A stretch of 64,000 nt of DNA from Geomonas oryzae (GTDB lineage: Bacteria > Desulfobacterota > Desulfuromonadia > Geobacterales > Geobacteraceae): contig NZ_RAHW01000002.1 in the NCBI RefSeq assembly GCF_004117875.1, positions 762,389-826,388 on the forward strand, given 5' to 3'. The position numbers and the translations under genes were made by a program. Under the pieces are notes generated by a model. The model was not told the origin of the DNA and searched no databases. It saw only the letters and a program-made list of their open reading frames with translations. Shown piece by piece: positions 7,801-17,700 of the stretch (the stretch's first letter is position 1; every line of letters begins with the position of its first letter).

Positions 7801-9420
7801 TCAGAGGATGTAGTCGGTGGAGAGGAAATGGGACTTCCTCTCCTTCACTATGCCGGTGATGATCTCACGGTTCGCGTCGGTTTCCCTGGCCGCCACAACG
7901 ATGCGGATCGAGAAGACGCGCAGCGCGTCGGCGACGGACTGGGTCCCCTCGGCGGAGTTTTTCCGGCCGTTGAAAGGGAAGCTGTCCGGGCTTCTCTGGC
8001 ACTTGCTGTTGATGTTGATGCGGCAGACCTGGTTCACCAGCGCGTCGATCAGCTGGGCCAACTGGTCCTCGTTGCGGCCGAAGATGCTCGCCTGCTGGCC
8101 GTAGGGGGAGCTGACCACGTAGTCAATGGTCTCCTTCAGATCGTCGAAGACCACCACCGGGACCACCGGGCCGAACTGCTCCTCGTGATAGACGCGCATC
8201 TGCGGCGTCACCGGGTAAAGGAGCGCCGGGTAGAAGAAGGAGCCGCTCCTGGTCCCCCCGCAGTCGTTCACCACCTGCGCACCGTGCTTCTCCGCATCGC
8301 GCAAAAGCCCTTCCAGGTACTCCGGCTTTTCCGGCTCGGGTAGCGCGGTGATCGCCACCTTGTCCTGCCAGGGAACGCCGCATTTAAGCCGGCCGATCCC
8401 CTCCGCCATCCCCTTCAGGAATTCCTCCGCGATGCTGCGGTGCACGAAGATGATCTTCAGCGCGGTGCAGCGCTGTCCGTTGAAGCTGAGCGCTCCCGAG
8501 AGGCACTCCTCTACCGCGAGTTCCAGGTCCGCGTCCGGAAGGACGATGGCCGGGTTCTTCGCGTCCAGCCCGAGCACGCAGCGCAACCGGTGCGGACGGG
8601 GATGACTCGCGCGCAGCGCATCGGCCACGCGGCTCGTGCCGATGAAGCCCAGGACGTCGACGCGGCCGGTCGCCATGAGCGGCGGAAGGATCTCCTCGCC
8701 GTCGCCGTACACCGTGTTGACGACACCCGCGGGAAAGCAGTCGCGGAAGGCTTCAAGCAGCGGCTCGAAGATGAGGACACCGAAACGGGGAGGCTTCAGC
8801 ACGATAGTGTTGCCCATCACGAGCGACGGGATGAGGGTGGTGAAGGTCTCGTAGAGCGGGAAGTTGTAGGGGCCCATGCAGAGGACGACCCCGAGGGGGG
8901 CGCGCCGGATCTGGCCGATGATCCCCTGCTGGATGACGAATCGGGACGAAACGCGGTCCAGTTCCTTCAGCGCGTCGATGGTGTCCTTCACGTAGGCGAG
9001 CGCGCGGTCGAACTCGGCCTCCGCCTCCTTGATCGACTTGCCGATCTCCCACATCAGAAGCTTCACCACCTCGGTGCGCCGCTCCTTTACCGCTGCGGCG
9101 AAGCACTGCACGCACTTGATCCGCTCGCCGACCGACATGGTGGGCCAGGCACCCCGGCCGTTATCGTAGGCGGCCACCGCGACGTCGAGCGCTTCCAGTG
9201 CCGCGCCGACCGTCAGTGCCGGGGCCTCCCCTACCCGCTGCGGTTCAGGATGCTCTCCCGTTCGCACCTGCACCGGCGAAAGGACCTCCTGCATCGCCCC
9301 TTCCCAGCGGCGCAGCTCGCCGCCGATCAGGTAGAGTTCCTGGCGGATCGGGTTCTCGATACGGTACTGGGGGGGGATTTCCTGCGGCGACGGGGACAGT
9401 CCTGCGAGCTTCTTCTTCAC
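7801..9420 (-). CDS. GapN-like NADP-dependent glyceraldehyde-3-phosphate dehydrogenase
   Basis: A 539-residue aldehyde dehydrogenase superfamily enzyme. The catalytic cysteine is Cys318 in SFNGQRCTALK, the Rossmann-type cofactor region includes MGPYNFPLYETF, and HEEQFGPVVPVV is the C-terminal signature. It resembles the non-phosphorylating GAPDH (GapN) group, which would give 3-phosphoglycerate and NADPH. The usual ELGGK motif carrying the general-base Glu reads LGLDAKNP, so that Glu appears absent. The GTG start has GGAAGG upstream. The gene is monocistronic. Substrate assignment is from family resemblance. Confidence 0.8.
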   Translation of the reverse strand: MKKKLAGLSPSPQEIPPQYRIENPIRQELYLIGGELRRWEGAMQEVLSPVQVRTGEHPEPQRVGEAPALTVGAALEALDVAVAAYDNGRGAWPTMSVGERIKCVQCFAAAVKERRTEVVKLLMWEIGKSIKEAEAEFDRALAYVKDTIDALKELDRVSSRFVIQQGIIGQIRRAPLGVVLCMGPYNFPLYETFTTLIPSLVMGNTIVLKPPRFGVLIFEPLLEAFRDCFPAGVVNTVYGDGEEILPPLMATGRVDVLGFIGTSRVADALRASHPRPHRLRCVLGLDAKNPAIVLPDADLELAVEECLSGALSFNGQRCTALKIIFVHRSIAEEFLKGMAEGIGRLKCGVPWQDKVAITALPEPEKPEYLEGLLRDAEKHGAQVVNDCGGTRSGSFFYPALLYPVTPQMRVYHEEQFGPVVPVVVFDDLKETIDYVVSSPYGQQASIFGRNEDQLAQLIDALVNQVCRININSKCQRSPDSFPFNGRKNSAEGTQSVADALRVFSIRIVVAARETDANREIITGIVKERKSHFLSTDYIL

Positions 9421-9572
9421 GTTGCCTTCCTTCCGACAGAGGTTATTACGGGGTGGACGTCGCGCGCTCCCGGCGATGCATTGGAAGTCACGAGATCATC
9501 GAAAAGCTATACGCCAACTGGGAGCGAGGGTCAACCTGTTAATGAGTCAAAGTCTTTCTGCTTCAGCGATAA

Positions 9573-9600
9573 TTGCGCATTAACAAAGCGCCGCTATACT
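9573..9600 (+). promoter_or_regulatory. Probable promoter of the ferritin-like gene
   Basis: TTGCGC (9573-9578), 16-bp spacer, TATACT (9595-9600). The expected start is about 80 bases before the ATG at 9686. The rest of the divergent gap 9421-9685 shows no other recognisable site. Confidence 0.5.
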
Positions 9601-9685
9601 CGTTTGAGCCTTGGCTATTGACGCAGCCTCTTCCTGGCGCTGACAGGATCAGGCTGGAAACTTCTTGCATAAAGGGAGAAACAAG

Positions 9686-10189
9686 ATGGGATCTAGGGGA
9701 CGTGAAATTGTCGGCATGGATGTGGAAGAGCTCCTCACTCTGTTGAACCGCGCCTTCTGCGATGAGTGGTTCGCCTATTACCAGTACTGGCTTGGGGCAA
9801 AGGTGGTGAAGGGACCGATGAAGGATGCCGTCGGCGCCGAACTGCTGGTGCATGCGACCGAAGAACTGGCGCATGCCGACATGGTGGCCCTGCGCATCAT
9901 CCAGTTGGGTGGGACGCCGGTAACGAAACCCGAAGAATGGTACAAGTTCAGCAACTGCGGCTACGATGCGCCGGACGACCCGTTCGTCAAGAAGATCCTG
10001 GAGCAGAACATAAAGGGAGAGCAGTGCGCCATCAGCGTGTACAAGAAGCTTCTCGACCTGACCCGCGAGAAGGATCCCGTCACCTACAACATGGTGCTCA
10101 CCATATTGCAACAGGAGGTCGAGCACGAGGAAGACCTGCAGTCGCTTCTGGAAGACTACGAGCTGATGATCGGCGCGCTGAAGGGATAG
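9686..10189 (+). CDS. Ferritin-like / bacterioferritin-type protein
   Basis: A 167-residue four-helix protein of the ferritin-like superfamily. Diiron-type residues are visible: Glu in FCDEWFAYYQYW, HATEELAHADM (E..H), Glu in IKGEQCAISVY, and EVEHEEDLQSLL. This fits an iron-storing or peroxide-detoxifying enzyme of the DPS/bacterioferritin kind, acting in the cytoplasm. I chose ATG 9686 because AAGGGAG lies seven bases upstream; an in-frame TTG at 9665 has no such site. It is flanked by its own promoter and terminator. Confidence 0.87.
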   Translation: MGSRGREIVGMDVEELLTLLNRAFCDEWFAYYQYWLGAKVVKGPMKDAVGAELLVHATEELAHADMVALRIIQLGGTPVTKPEEWYKFSNCGYDAPDDPFVKKILEQNIKGEQCAISVYKKLLDLTREKDPVTYNMVLTILQQEVEHEEDLQSLLEDYELMIGALKG

Positions 10190-10214
10190 GCGGCCTCAAC
10201 CACTCCGTGGAACA

Positions 10215-10246
10215 AGAAAGCCCCTTCCGGATGGAGGGGGCTTTCT
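10215..10246 (+). terminator. Terminator of the ferritin-like gene
   Basis: A 14-bp stem with one G:T pair (AGAAAGCCCCTTCC / GGAGGGGGCTTTCT) around the loop GGAT. The T-run is short. Confidence 0.7.
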
Positions 10247-10256
10247 ATGTTTAATC

Positions 10257-10700
10257 TCATGCCGCATTGCGGTGTTTGATCGTCTCCCACCCGATGCAGG
10301 CAAGCCAGATGTTCCGTGGAATCGGCTTGCTGCCCGTCCTATAGTGGGTGATCATCCTGCGGGTCATGCCTAGGGCGTCCGCAGCGGTAGTTAAGGAAAG
10401 TCCATTGCGATTCATCCAGTCATTAAACTCTGCGGGAGAGGGTTCACCTGCCTGCGCCTTGCAGCGACTATATAACTGGTCGGCTCCCAACTCGACATCG
10501 TCCCCCCAATCGATACTGTGCCCATACCAGCCGACCTGCGCCTTTGCAAAGACTTCCGGATCACGAATAGGCAGCAGTAGGGCAAAACGGGTCATCCAGT
10601 CTCCTATGTCTGCTTGCATTGTCTCACCAGTTGTCCATCGGATGATAAGACTGGCGGGTACTACAGCAGTCACTTCTTCAATACGTGGCGGTTTGTTCAT
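10257..10700 (-). CDS. DUF2442 domain protein with C-terminal helix-turn-helix
   Basis: A 147-residue protein. Residues 1-75 resemble DUF2442 (RIEEVTAVVPASLIIRWTTGE, then the WMTRFALLLPIRDPEVF segment). The C-terminal part (about 95-147) looks like an Xre/Cro-type helix-turn-helix: LTTAADALGMTRRMITHYRTGSKPIP in pieces. Start ATG 10700 has GGGAGG ten bases upstream and overlaps the stop of the upstream DUF4160 reading frame (ATGA). DUF4160-DUF2442 pairs are common and have been suspected of being toxin-antitoxin-like, without proof that I can cite. Here only this partner is intact. Confidence 0.75.
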   Translation of the reverse strand: MNKPPRIEEVTAVVPASLIIRWTTGETMQADIGDWMTRFALLLPIRDPEVFAKAQVGWYGHSIDWGDDVELGADQLYSRCKAQAGEPSPAEFNDWMNRNGLSLTTAADALGMTRRMITHYRTGSKPIPRNIWLACIGWETIKHRNAA

Positions 10701-10920
10701 CGGGTTATTTCCTCCCATTTCGCAAGCAACAAAGCCTTATTCTCGGCAGCCCACTTCATTGCCTCAGCCAGCTTCTTCGACGGATTGATATCCCCAACAG
10801 CATTTCGATTGCTATAGAGCAACGGTCGCCATCCACAAATTCCAAATGAAAATGAGGGATGCCGTGTTCGTTCGGGTAAATGGTCAACCGGCTCGTACTG
10901 AATCGGATTATCGTGGGCAT
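10697..10920 (-). pseudogene. DUF4160 gene broken by a one-base frameshift
   Basis: From ATG 10920 the minus strand reads a DUF4160 N-terminus (PTIIRFSTSRLTIYPNEHG, then IPHFHLEFVDGDRCSIAIE). It then leaves frame and soon meets a stop. Shifting by one base restores VGDINPSKKLAEAMKWA and KALLLAKWEEITR, ending at TGA 10699-10697, which overlaps the DUF2442 start. One missing A in a GAAAT run near 10803 explains it. Full length would be about 75 residues. A sequencing error is possible because the break is in a short homopolymer. Confidence 0.72.
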
Positions 10921-11100
10921 GGCGTCAAGAATAGCGAAACTATTTCACCAGGTCAAGTTCAGCCTGCTACTCTGAAATGGCCACATCGGACATAACTGCC
11001 GTCCATTCCCTTACCTGCACCGATATTGGCAGTATCTGCCGGTTCGTTGTCATTGAACCAGGCGGGCGGTTGTGCAATTATCTGCGCCATGGAGAGGACC

Positions 11101-12096
11101 ATGAAAAAGAGAGAGATAAAGGATGCGGCGCGCACCGTGGCGGTGGCGGCCTACGAGGGGGCGGAACTGCTCGACGTGACCGGACCGATCGAGGTGTTCA
11201 ACATGCTGAACCGCTGTCTTTCGGAAACGGCACCGGAAAAGCCGGGGTACCGGATCGTGCTGCTCGCCGAAAAGAGCGGTCCCTTCACCACCTGCCCCGG
11301 GGTGCGCATCGTGGCGGACCACGCCTGGGATGAGTTTCCCGAGACGGCGGACACCGTCCTTGTTCCCGGAAGCCCGGACGCGGCGCTGGAGGTGGCGCTC
11401 AAGAACCGGCGGCTGGTCGAATGGCTCGCGCAGGTCGGCCCGCGCACCCGACGCCTCGTCTCGGTCTGCACCGGCGCCTTCCTGCTCGCCGAGGCCGGAC
11501 TTCTGAACGGCCGCCGCGCGACGACGCACTGGCTCGACCTGGAGCGGCTGCGCCGCGAGTACCCGGAGGTGGAGGTGGAGAACGACGCCATCTACACCCG
11601 CGACGGTTCGGTGGCCACTTCGGCCGGGGTGACTGCGGGGATGGATCTGGCGCTCGCGCTCGTCGAGGAGGATTTCGGCAGGAAGATGGCGCTCGCCGTG
11701 GCAAGACGCCTGGTGATGTTCCTGAAGAGACCTGGGGGGCAGGCCCAGTTCAGCACGCAACTGAGGGCGCAGATGGTCGAGGGAGGGCAGCTCGCGCCTC
11801 TTCTGTCGTGGCTTAAGGAAAACCGGTGCGGCCGGGTCACCGTCGAGGAGCTGGCGGACCGGGTGGCGATGAGCCCGAGGAACTTCGCCAGGGTCTTCGT
11901 CCGCGAGACCGGCACGACACCGGCCAAATACCTGGACCAGTTGAAGCTGGAGCGCTCCATAGCCCTCTTGGAGGAGACCACGCTGCCGCTCGAGCGTGTG
12001 GCGCGTGACAGCGGTTTCACCGGCGCCGAACAGATGCGGCGCGCCTTCATCCGCGAGGTCGGCGTCACCCCCGTCGCCTACCGGACGCGGTTTTAA
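11101..12096 (+). CDS. GlxA-family transcriptional regulator (DJ-1/PfpI plus AraC HTH)
   Basis: A 331-residue regulator. Residues 8-175 form a DJ-1/PfpI-like domain with the nucleophile-elbow Cys123 (VSVCTGAFLLAEAG). Residues 225-331 hold two helix-turn-helix units of AraC type (VEELADRVAMSPRNFARVF, then GVTPVAYR at the end). I chose ATG 11101, with GGAGAGG just upstream; the open frame continues further 5' but the protein similarity starts here. A DUF2917 gene follows after 14 bp and may be its target or partner. The ligand is unknown. Confidence 0.9.
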   Translation: MKKREIKDAARTVAVAAYEGAELLDVTGPIEVFNMLNRCLSETAPEKPGYRIVLLAEKSGPFTTCPGVRIVADHAWDEFPETADTVLVPGSPDAALEVALKNRRLVEWLAQVGPRTRRLVSVCTGAFLLAEAGLLNGRRATTHWLDLERLRREYPEVEVENDAIYTRDGSVATSAGVTAGMDLALALVEEDFGRKMALAVARRLVMFLKRPGGQAQFSTQLRAQMVEGGQLAPLLSWLKENRCGRVTVEELADRVAMSPRNFARVFVRETGTTPAKYLDQLKLERSIALLEETTLPLERVARDSGFTGAEQMRRAFIREVGVTPVAYRTRF

Positions 12097-12110
12097 AAGA
12101 GGAGGTTGTC

Positions 12111-12380
12111 ATGCGCTGCGAGTTGCAAAAAGGAGAGCTGCTCACCCTGCAGCCAGGCGACGCGATCGCGTCGATCACCCTTACCGCCGGGGAACTCTGG
12201 CTCACGAGAACCGACGACACACGCGATTACTGCCTGTCGGCGGGGGCTCGTATCGAGGTACGCAACGGCGAGACGCTCTTTCTGGAAGCGCTCGCCCCTT
12301 GCGCCGTCATCATCCAGAGCCTCCACTCCCGCGGTGCGCTCCGCGTCGTCACACCCTGCCCGATCTTCCGCCCCGCCTGA
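12111..12380 (+). CDS. DUF2917 family protein
   Basis: An 89-residue cupin-like small protein: LQPGDAIASITLTAGELWLTR is the DUF2917 pattern, and no transmembrane segment is seen. AGGAGG precedes the ATG. It follows the GlxA-type regulator in the same direction, so both are probably co-transcribed. Members of this family often accompany AraC-type regulators or transport genes. Function unknown. Confidence 0.8.
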   Translation: MRCELQKGELLTLQPGDAIASITLTAGELWLTRTDDTRDYCLSAGARIEVRNGETLFLEALAPCAVIIQSLHSRGALRVVTPCPIFRPA

Positions 12381-12396
12381 CCGCAAGCCGCCGACG

Positions 12397-12837
12397 CTAC
12401 CCTTTCACGGCGGGAGGAAGCGGCCAACTGATGATGACCACGCCGAGCACGCAGGTGGCGATGCCGACGAGCCTCAGCCAGTGCATCTCCCCACCGAGGA
12501 ACCACCAGGAAAGAAGCAGCACCAGGGCGGACTGGCAGCCGATGATGGCGAGGGCGTATCCGGCGTTCGCGCTCGACGCGGTGGCGAGAAACATCGCCCA
12601 GTTCCCGAGCACGCTGCAGGCGCCAGCGGCAACCAACATTGGAACGGCGGGCTTCCACGCATCCCACATCCCCCAATCTCCCGCCGACCAGACGGCGAAC
12701 GATACCGTCAGCACCAGCGAGAGCACCAGCATGGCGAAGGGTACGGAAACGCCACGTTTCACGGCCGCGGTCATGAACATCACCATGAGCGCGAAACTGA
12801 CCAGCGCGGTGAGCGCCTGGGTTACGTAGTTCCACAT
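12397..12837 (-). CDS. EamA/DMT-type four-helix membrane protein
   Basis: A 146-residue inner-membrane protein with four or five hydrophobic segments, the last ending in GIATCVLGVVIISWPLP. This corresponds to a single EamA repeat; full drug/metabolite transporters have two. Single-repeat proteins such as small multidrug resistance proteins act as dimers, so it may be complete rather than truncated. It converges with the DUF2917 gene across a 16-bp gap. Substrate unknown. Confidence 0.78.
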   Translation of the reverse strand: MWNYVTQALTALVSFALMVMFMTAAVKRGVSVPFAMLVLSLVLTVSFAVWSAGDWGMWDAWKPAVPMLVAAGACSVLGNWAMFLATASSANAGYALAIIGCQSALVLLLSWWFLGGEMHWLRLVGIATCVLGVVIISWPLPPAVKG

Positions 12838-12856
12838 GCCTGACTGACCTCCTTTT

Positions 12857-14599
12857 TCACAGCAGAGACCGGGTATCCAGCACCTGCCTTATCGTATGAC
12901 CGAGCACCTTCATGGTGTAGGGTTTCATGAGGCAGGCCCGGATGCCAACCTCGCGGTCCGCCTCCTCGAAGGTCTCCTTGAACCCGGTGCAAAGGATGAT
13001 GGGGATGCCCGGCCGCAGGGCGGTGATCTCGCGGGCGAGCGCTTTCCCGGAAAGTCCCGGCATGGTGAGATCGGTGATCACCAGGTCGAAAGCGGCGGGA
13101 TTGCTTCGGAAGAGGTCCAGGGCTGCCATGCCGCTGAGGGCGGTGACCACGCTGTAACCCAGGTTCTCCAGTATTCCCCTGCCAAGGACGGTGAGGGATT
13201 CCTCGTCATCCACGAACAGGATGCGCTCACGCCCCTGGAGCATCTGCTCCGGCACGTCCTCCTCCCGCACGATCTCGTCCACCACCACGGGGAGTAGGAT
13301 CTCGAAACAGGTCCCTGCCCCGACCTCACTGTGCACGGAGATGGCGCCGCCGTGGTTCTTGACGATCCCCTGCACCACGGCGAGTCCTAGCCCGGTCCCC
13401 TGCCCCGCCGGTTTGGTCGTGAAGTACGGGTCGAAGATGCGCTCCAGGATCCGGCTTTCGATGCCGGGGCCGGTGTCGCGCACCGACAGCCTCAGGTGGT
13501 CAACGGGGTCGAGAAAAGGAAATGGGAGGAGCAACGGCGAATCGGCAGGGACCGATTCCAGGGAAACGGTCAGAAGCCCCCCCTGAGGGAGCATGGCGTG
13601 GTAGGCGTTGGTGCAGAGGTTCATCAGCACCTGGTGCAACTGCGTAGCGTCGGCGCGCACCTTGTCGGCTTCGGGGGGGACCGAAACCTCCTTGCGGATG
13701 GCGATCGAGGCTGGAAGCGAGGAACGGAGCAGCTTCAGGGCGTCGTCCATCACCGTCAGCATATGCACCGGTTTTCGTTCCTGTTCGGTGCGCCTGCTGA
13801 AGCTCAGTATCTGCCGCACCAGGTCCGCCGCGCGCTGGGCCGCCGTGAAGACCTGTTCCATCTCCGGACGCCCCGCCCCGTCCTGCGGCAGCTTGTGCAG
13901 CACCATGTCGGTGAAGCCCAGAATAGAGGTGAGGATGTTGTTGAAATCGTGGGCGATACCTGCGGCCAGCGTCCCGATCGCCTCCATCTTCTGGGCCTGC
14001 CTGAGCTCCTTTTCCGTCCTTCTCAGTTCCGCGGTCCGCTCCTCGACCCGCTGTTCCAGGAGTTCGTTCGCCTCGAGGACGGCGCGCGCCGCCACCTCGG
14101 CCCGTTCCTTGGCCACGACCAGTTCGGCGGTCCGCTCCCGAACCACTTCCTCCAGGTGGTCGCGGTACCTGATCATCTCGGCCTCGGCGACCTTCTGCTC
14201 GGTGATGTCGGTGCCGCTGCCGATCCAGCGCACGATCCGTCCGGACTCGTCGCGCTGTGCCACGGCCCGCGAGAGCACCCAGCGGTACTCGCCGTCGAAC
14301 CTGCGGTTTCTGTGCAGGCAGCTGTAGGGCTCGCCGGTTTCCAGCGAGTGTTTCCACTTCTCGGCGGTCATGACGACGTCGTCGGGATGGATGATGCTGC
14401 GCCACGGCTCCGGGTCCGGCTCGCCGGGGACCAGCCCGTTGAACTCGTACCAGCGCAGGTTCGCGAAGTCCTGCGCCCCGTCGGGCGTGGCGGTCCATAC
14501 GATCTGCGGAATGGCGTCGATGATGAAGCGGTAGAGTGCGGTTTCTTCGCTTTCCCTTGGCTTGTCGATCACTCGGCCCTCTATAAGGTCACATCGCAT
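12857..14599 (-). CDS. Soluble hybrid sensor histidine kinase (PAS-HisKA-HATPase-REC)
   Basis: A 580-residue cytoplasmic kinase. A PAS domain at about 22-135 ends with the PAC motif SGTDITEQK. A coiled coil (140-205) is followed by HisKA with His217 in GIAHDFNNILTS, an HATPase domain with DTGPGIE and GQGTGLGLAVVQG (375-412), and a REC domain with phosphoacceptor Asp510 (DLVITDLTMPG). No transmembrane segment is present, so it senses an intracellular signal. The cognate regulator is not adjacent; a second hybrid kinase lies upstream. Confidence 0.92.
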   Translation of the reverse strand: MRCDLIEGRVIDKPRESEETALYRFIIDAIPQIVWTATPDGAQDFANLRWYEFNGLVPGEPDPEPWRSIIHPDDVVMTAEKWKHSLETGEPYSCLHRNRRFDGEYRWVLSRAVAQRDESGRIVRWIGSGTDITEQKVAEAEMIRYRDHLEEVVRERTAELVVAKERAEVAARAVLEANELLEQRVEERTAELRRTEKELRQAQKMEAIGTLAAGIAHDFNNILTSILGFTDMVLHKLPQDGAGRPEMEQVFTAAQRAADLVRQILSFSRRTEQERKPVHMLTVMDDALKLLRSSLPASIAIRKEVSVPPEADKVRADATQLHQVLMNLCTNAYHAMLPQGGLLTVSLESVPADSPLLLPFPFLDPVDHLRLSVRDTGPGIESRILERIFDPYFTTKPAGQGTGLGLAVVQGIVKNHGGAISVHSEVGAGTCFEILLPVVVDEIVREEDVPEQMLQGRERILFVDDEESLTVLGRGILENLGYSVVTALSGMAALDLFRSNPAAFDLVITDLTMPGLSGKALAREITALRPGIPIILCTGFKETFEEADREVGIRACLMKPYTMKVLGHTIRQVLDTRSLL

Positions 14600-14732
14600 T
14601 GTAGTGACACCATTGCGCGTAGCAATGTCGTCAAATAAGCTTGTAATACTTTAGGGAATACGTATGTAGGAAAAATATACAGATCTATGCTAACAGTTCA
14701 AGAAAATCTTATGACAGTAAAATCCGCCATTA

Positions 14733-17700
14733 CTACTGTGCATCGAGCACCTCGCGCACCTTACGCAACAACTGCTCTCCGCTGAAAGGCTTGGATAGGA
14801 GCGCGGTGCCGTGATCCAGGATGCCGCGATGGGCAATGATTTCCTCCCCGTATCCCGACATGAACAGGGTCTTCACGCCGGGCCTGACCTTCAGCACCTG
14901 TTCCTGCAACTCCTTGCCGTTCAGCATCGGCATGACCACATCGGTCAGAAGGAGGTGGATCTCGCCTTGGTAACTTTCGCAGGTGGCGAGGGCATCAGCC
15001 CCGCTACGGGCCGGAAGGACCTGGTACCCCGCCTCCTCGAGCATAACTCGGGTGAGGTTCAAGACCTGTTCCTCGTCCTCGACGACGAGCACCGTTTCGG
15101 TGCCGGCGGCTTGCGTCTGGTTCCTGTTTTCATGAGTCGTTACCGCCTCCTCGGCTGTGCGCGGGAAATAGATGCGGAACGTGGTGCCTGCGCCGGGGGC
15201 GCTCTCCACCTGGATCGCGCCGGCATTTTGCCGCACGATGCCGTACACCGTTGAAAGTCCGAGCCCGGTCCCCTTCCCTTCCTTCTTCGTGGTGAAGAAC
15301 GGCTCGAAGATCCGCTCCCTGGTCTGCGGGTCCATCCCGGTGCCGGTGTCGCTGAATGCAAGCAGAACGTACTCGCCCGGGGTGAGTTGCAGATGCATGC
15401 TCTCGCCCGGATCAAGGGTGACGTTTGCGGTGGCTATGGTCACCCTTCCCACCCCCTGCACGGCGTCCCGCGCGTTCACCGCCAGGTTGGTGAGGATCTG
15501 GTGCACCTGGGACGGGTCGATCCTGATGTTCCACAAATCAGCCGCTGCCTGGAAATTTACTTCCAGGTCTTCCCCGATGAGCCGTGAGAGCATCTTGCGC
15601 TGGTCCGAGATCACCTCGTTCAGATCCACCACCTTAGGCGCCGCGGCCTGCTTGCGCGAGAAGGCGAGGAGCTGCCTGGTAAGTTCGGCCGAGCGTTCTC
15701 CCGCCTTTCTGACCTGCTCCAGATTCCCGTACTGGGGATCCTCCGGATCGAGACGCGCCATGGCAAGCTGGGTGAAACCGACGATCACGCTCAGCATGTT
15801 GTTGAAATCGTGGGCGATGCCCCCGGCAAGCTGGCCGATCGCCTCCATCTTCTGCGCCTGGCGCAGCTCCGCTTCGAAACGGTCGCGCTCGTCCTGCATG
15901 CGGACCCTCTCCCGCCCCTGTTCGATGTTATGGATGGCGAAGGCGACGTCTCCGGCAAGCCCCGCGAAAAGCTCGGTCTCCTCGCTGTCGCCCCCCTCGT
16001 GGCCGTTCAGGGAGACCACCATCAGCCCGTGCAGGTCCTGTTCGTAGCGCAGGACGATGCACATGGTCCTTTGCTCCCTAAGCCCCTTGGAAAGAGGACA
16101 ATCGACACAGATGTGCCCCCCCTCCGTGATGCTGAACACCCCGGTCCGGCCGATCTCCTTGCGGCAGCATGACGGGATGCCGTCCCGCTCCAGCATTTCG
16201 GCCACCCCCGGGAAGGGGTCGCCCGCGCCGGACTGCGCCACATGGAGAACGCCTCCTGCCCGGTCGGTGAGCACGATGAGGGCGCTGCCGTAACCGCGGT
16301 GCTCGACGAGAAGCTGACACACCCCCTCGGTCAGACGCAGCGGGTCCCGCTCCCTCACGATGAGCTGGTCCACCGTGCGCACTGCGCGCAGCACCCGGTT
16401 CAGGTGCTCGATGCGCGCCTCCACCAGTTTGCGCTCGGTTATGTCGGTGGCGACGCCGTCCCAAACGACGATTCCGTCAGAACGCTTCCTCGGGCGGGAA
16501 CGCATCTGCAGCCAGCGCCACTCCCCGTCGGCGCGCCGCATGCGCAACTCCATCTTGAAATCCGACAGTGATGCGCCGCTTAACTGCTCCTGTTCGGCAA
16601 GTTCGGGCAGCTGTTCGGGGTCGATCTGACCGTGCAGCACCCAGGGGTCCGCGAGCGCCGCCTCCCTGGTGACGCCGTGCACCCGTTCCACTCCGGCGCT
16701 CAGGTGGACGAAGCGGACCTTGCCGTCCGGTTCGTGGTGGTACTGGTACACGTAGCTTTCCGGCAGGTTGTCTCCTAAAAGGCGCAGACGTTCCTCGCTT
16801 TCACGCAAGGTCGCCTCGGCCTTCTCCCTGGCGGATGCCGCCGAGAGAAGCATCCCCCTCACCTCCTCGACCTCCGCGATGGGGGAACCAGCGTCCGCGC
16901 TTCCCGGCGTCTGCGCCAGCGCCTCCACCGACCGCGCGAGACGGCGACCGGCTAACATCGCACCGGTCAGGCTCACCAAGGTGGCGGCGGCGATGGCGGC
17001 GAACATGGCGAGCACGGCGCCGCGCATGGGAGCGCCGTAGGTCTTTTCAGGGACCTCGACCACGACGGACCAAGGGGCTAGGGTAGCTCCGGCCCTGAAA
17101 CGCCCATGCCCGCTCTGCGACACCTTTTGCGGCTGCCCCTTTGGCGCCCGTCTGGCGATGACGGCGTTGCTGCCGTCCACTACGGAAACCGCCCAGTCCG
17201 CAGGGATGACCAGTTCGTCGAGGCGGTGCTGGAATTTGCTCGCTTCGGTGAGGCAGAGAAGGACCTCCGTGGTGCGCCCGTTGCGGACCACGGGGACGGC
17301 GATGGACACAAGCGGCGTCCTGGCGACAGGGCCGAAAAAGAGGTCGCTTACCGCGGGCCTGCCCGTAGCCATGACGGCGCCAAAAGAGGAACGCCCCCGC
17401 ACCACGGGGAGATGGGGCAGCGGGGCTCCGAGAGGAACCCGCGTATTGAGGATCATCTGTTTTTGTAGGTCGGATAACAGGACGTGACTGTCGAAGGTGC
17501 GGTGGAAAAGCTGCGCCTCCTGGTACAGCTCGCCAAGGCGGGCGGGGTCGCCGACCGAGGACGAAGCGGCCAGCACTTGCAGCCCGGACACCAACGATTC
17601 AACCTGGCGGTCGAGAGCGATGGCAACGTTGCGGGTGAGGGTTTTAGCCTGGAGTTCGTACTGTCTTTTGAGGGTTCGGACGTTGTCGGCAGCAAGATAG

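Noticed and set aside
9665..9685. TTG start for the ferritin-like gene
   Set aside because: The SD AAGGGAG lies inside this extension and is well placed for ATG 9686.
12397..12837. Truncated EamA pseudogene
   Set aside because: It has a proper start and stop and four to five helices like single-repeat transporters, so a complete short gene is equally likely.
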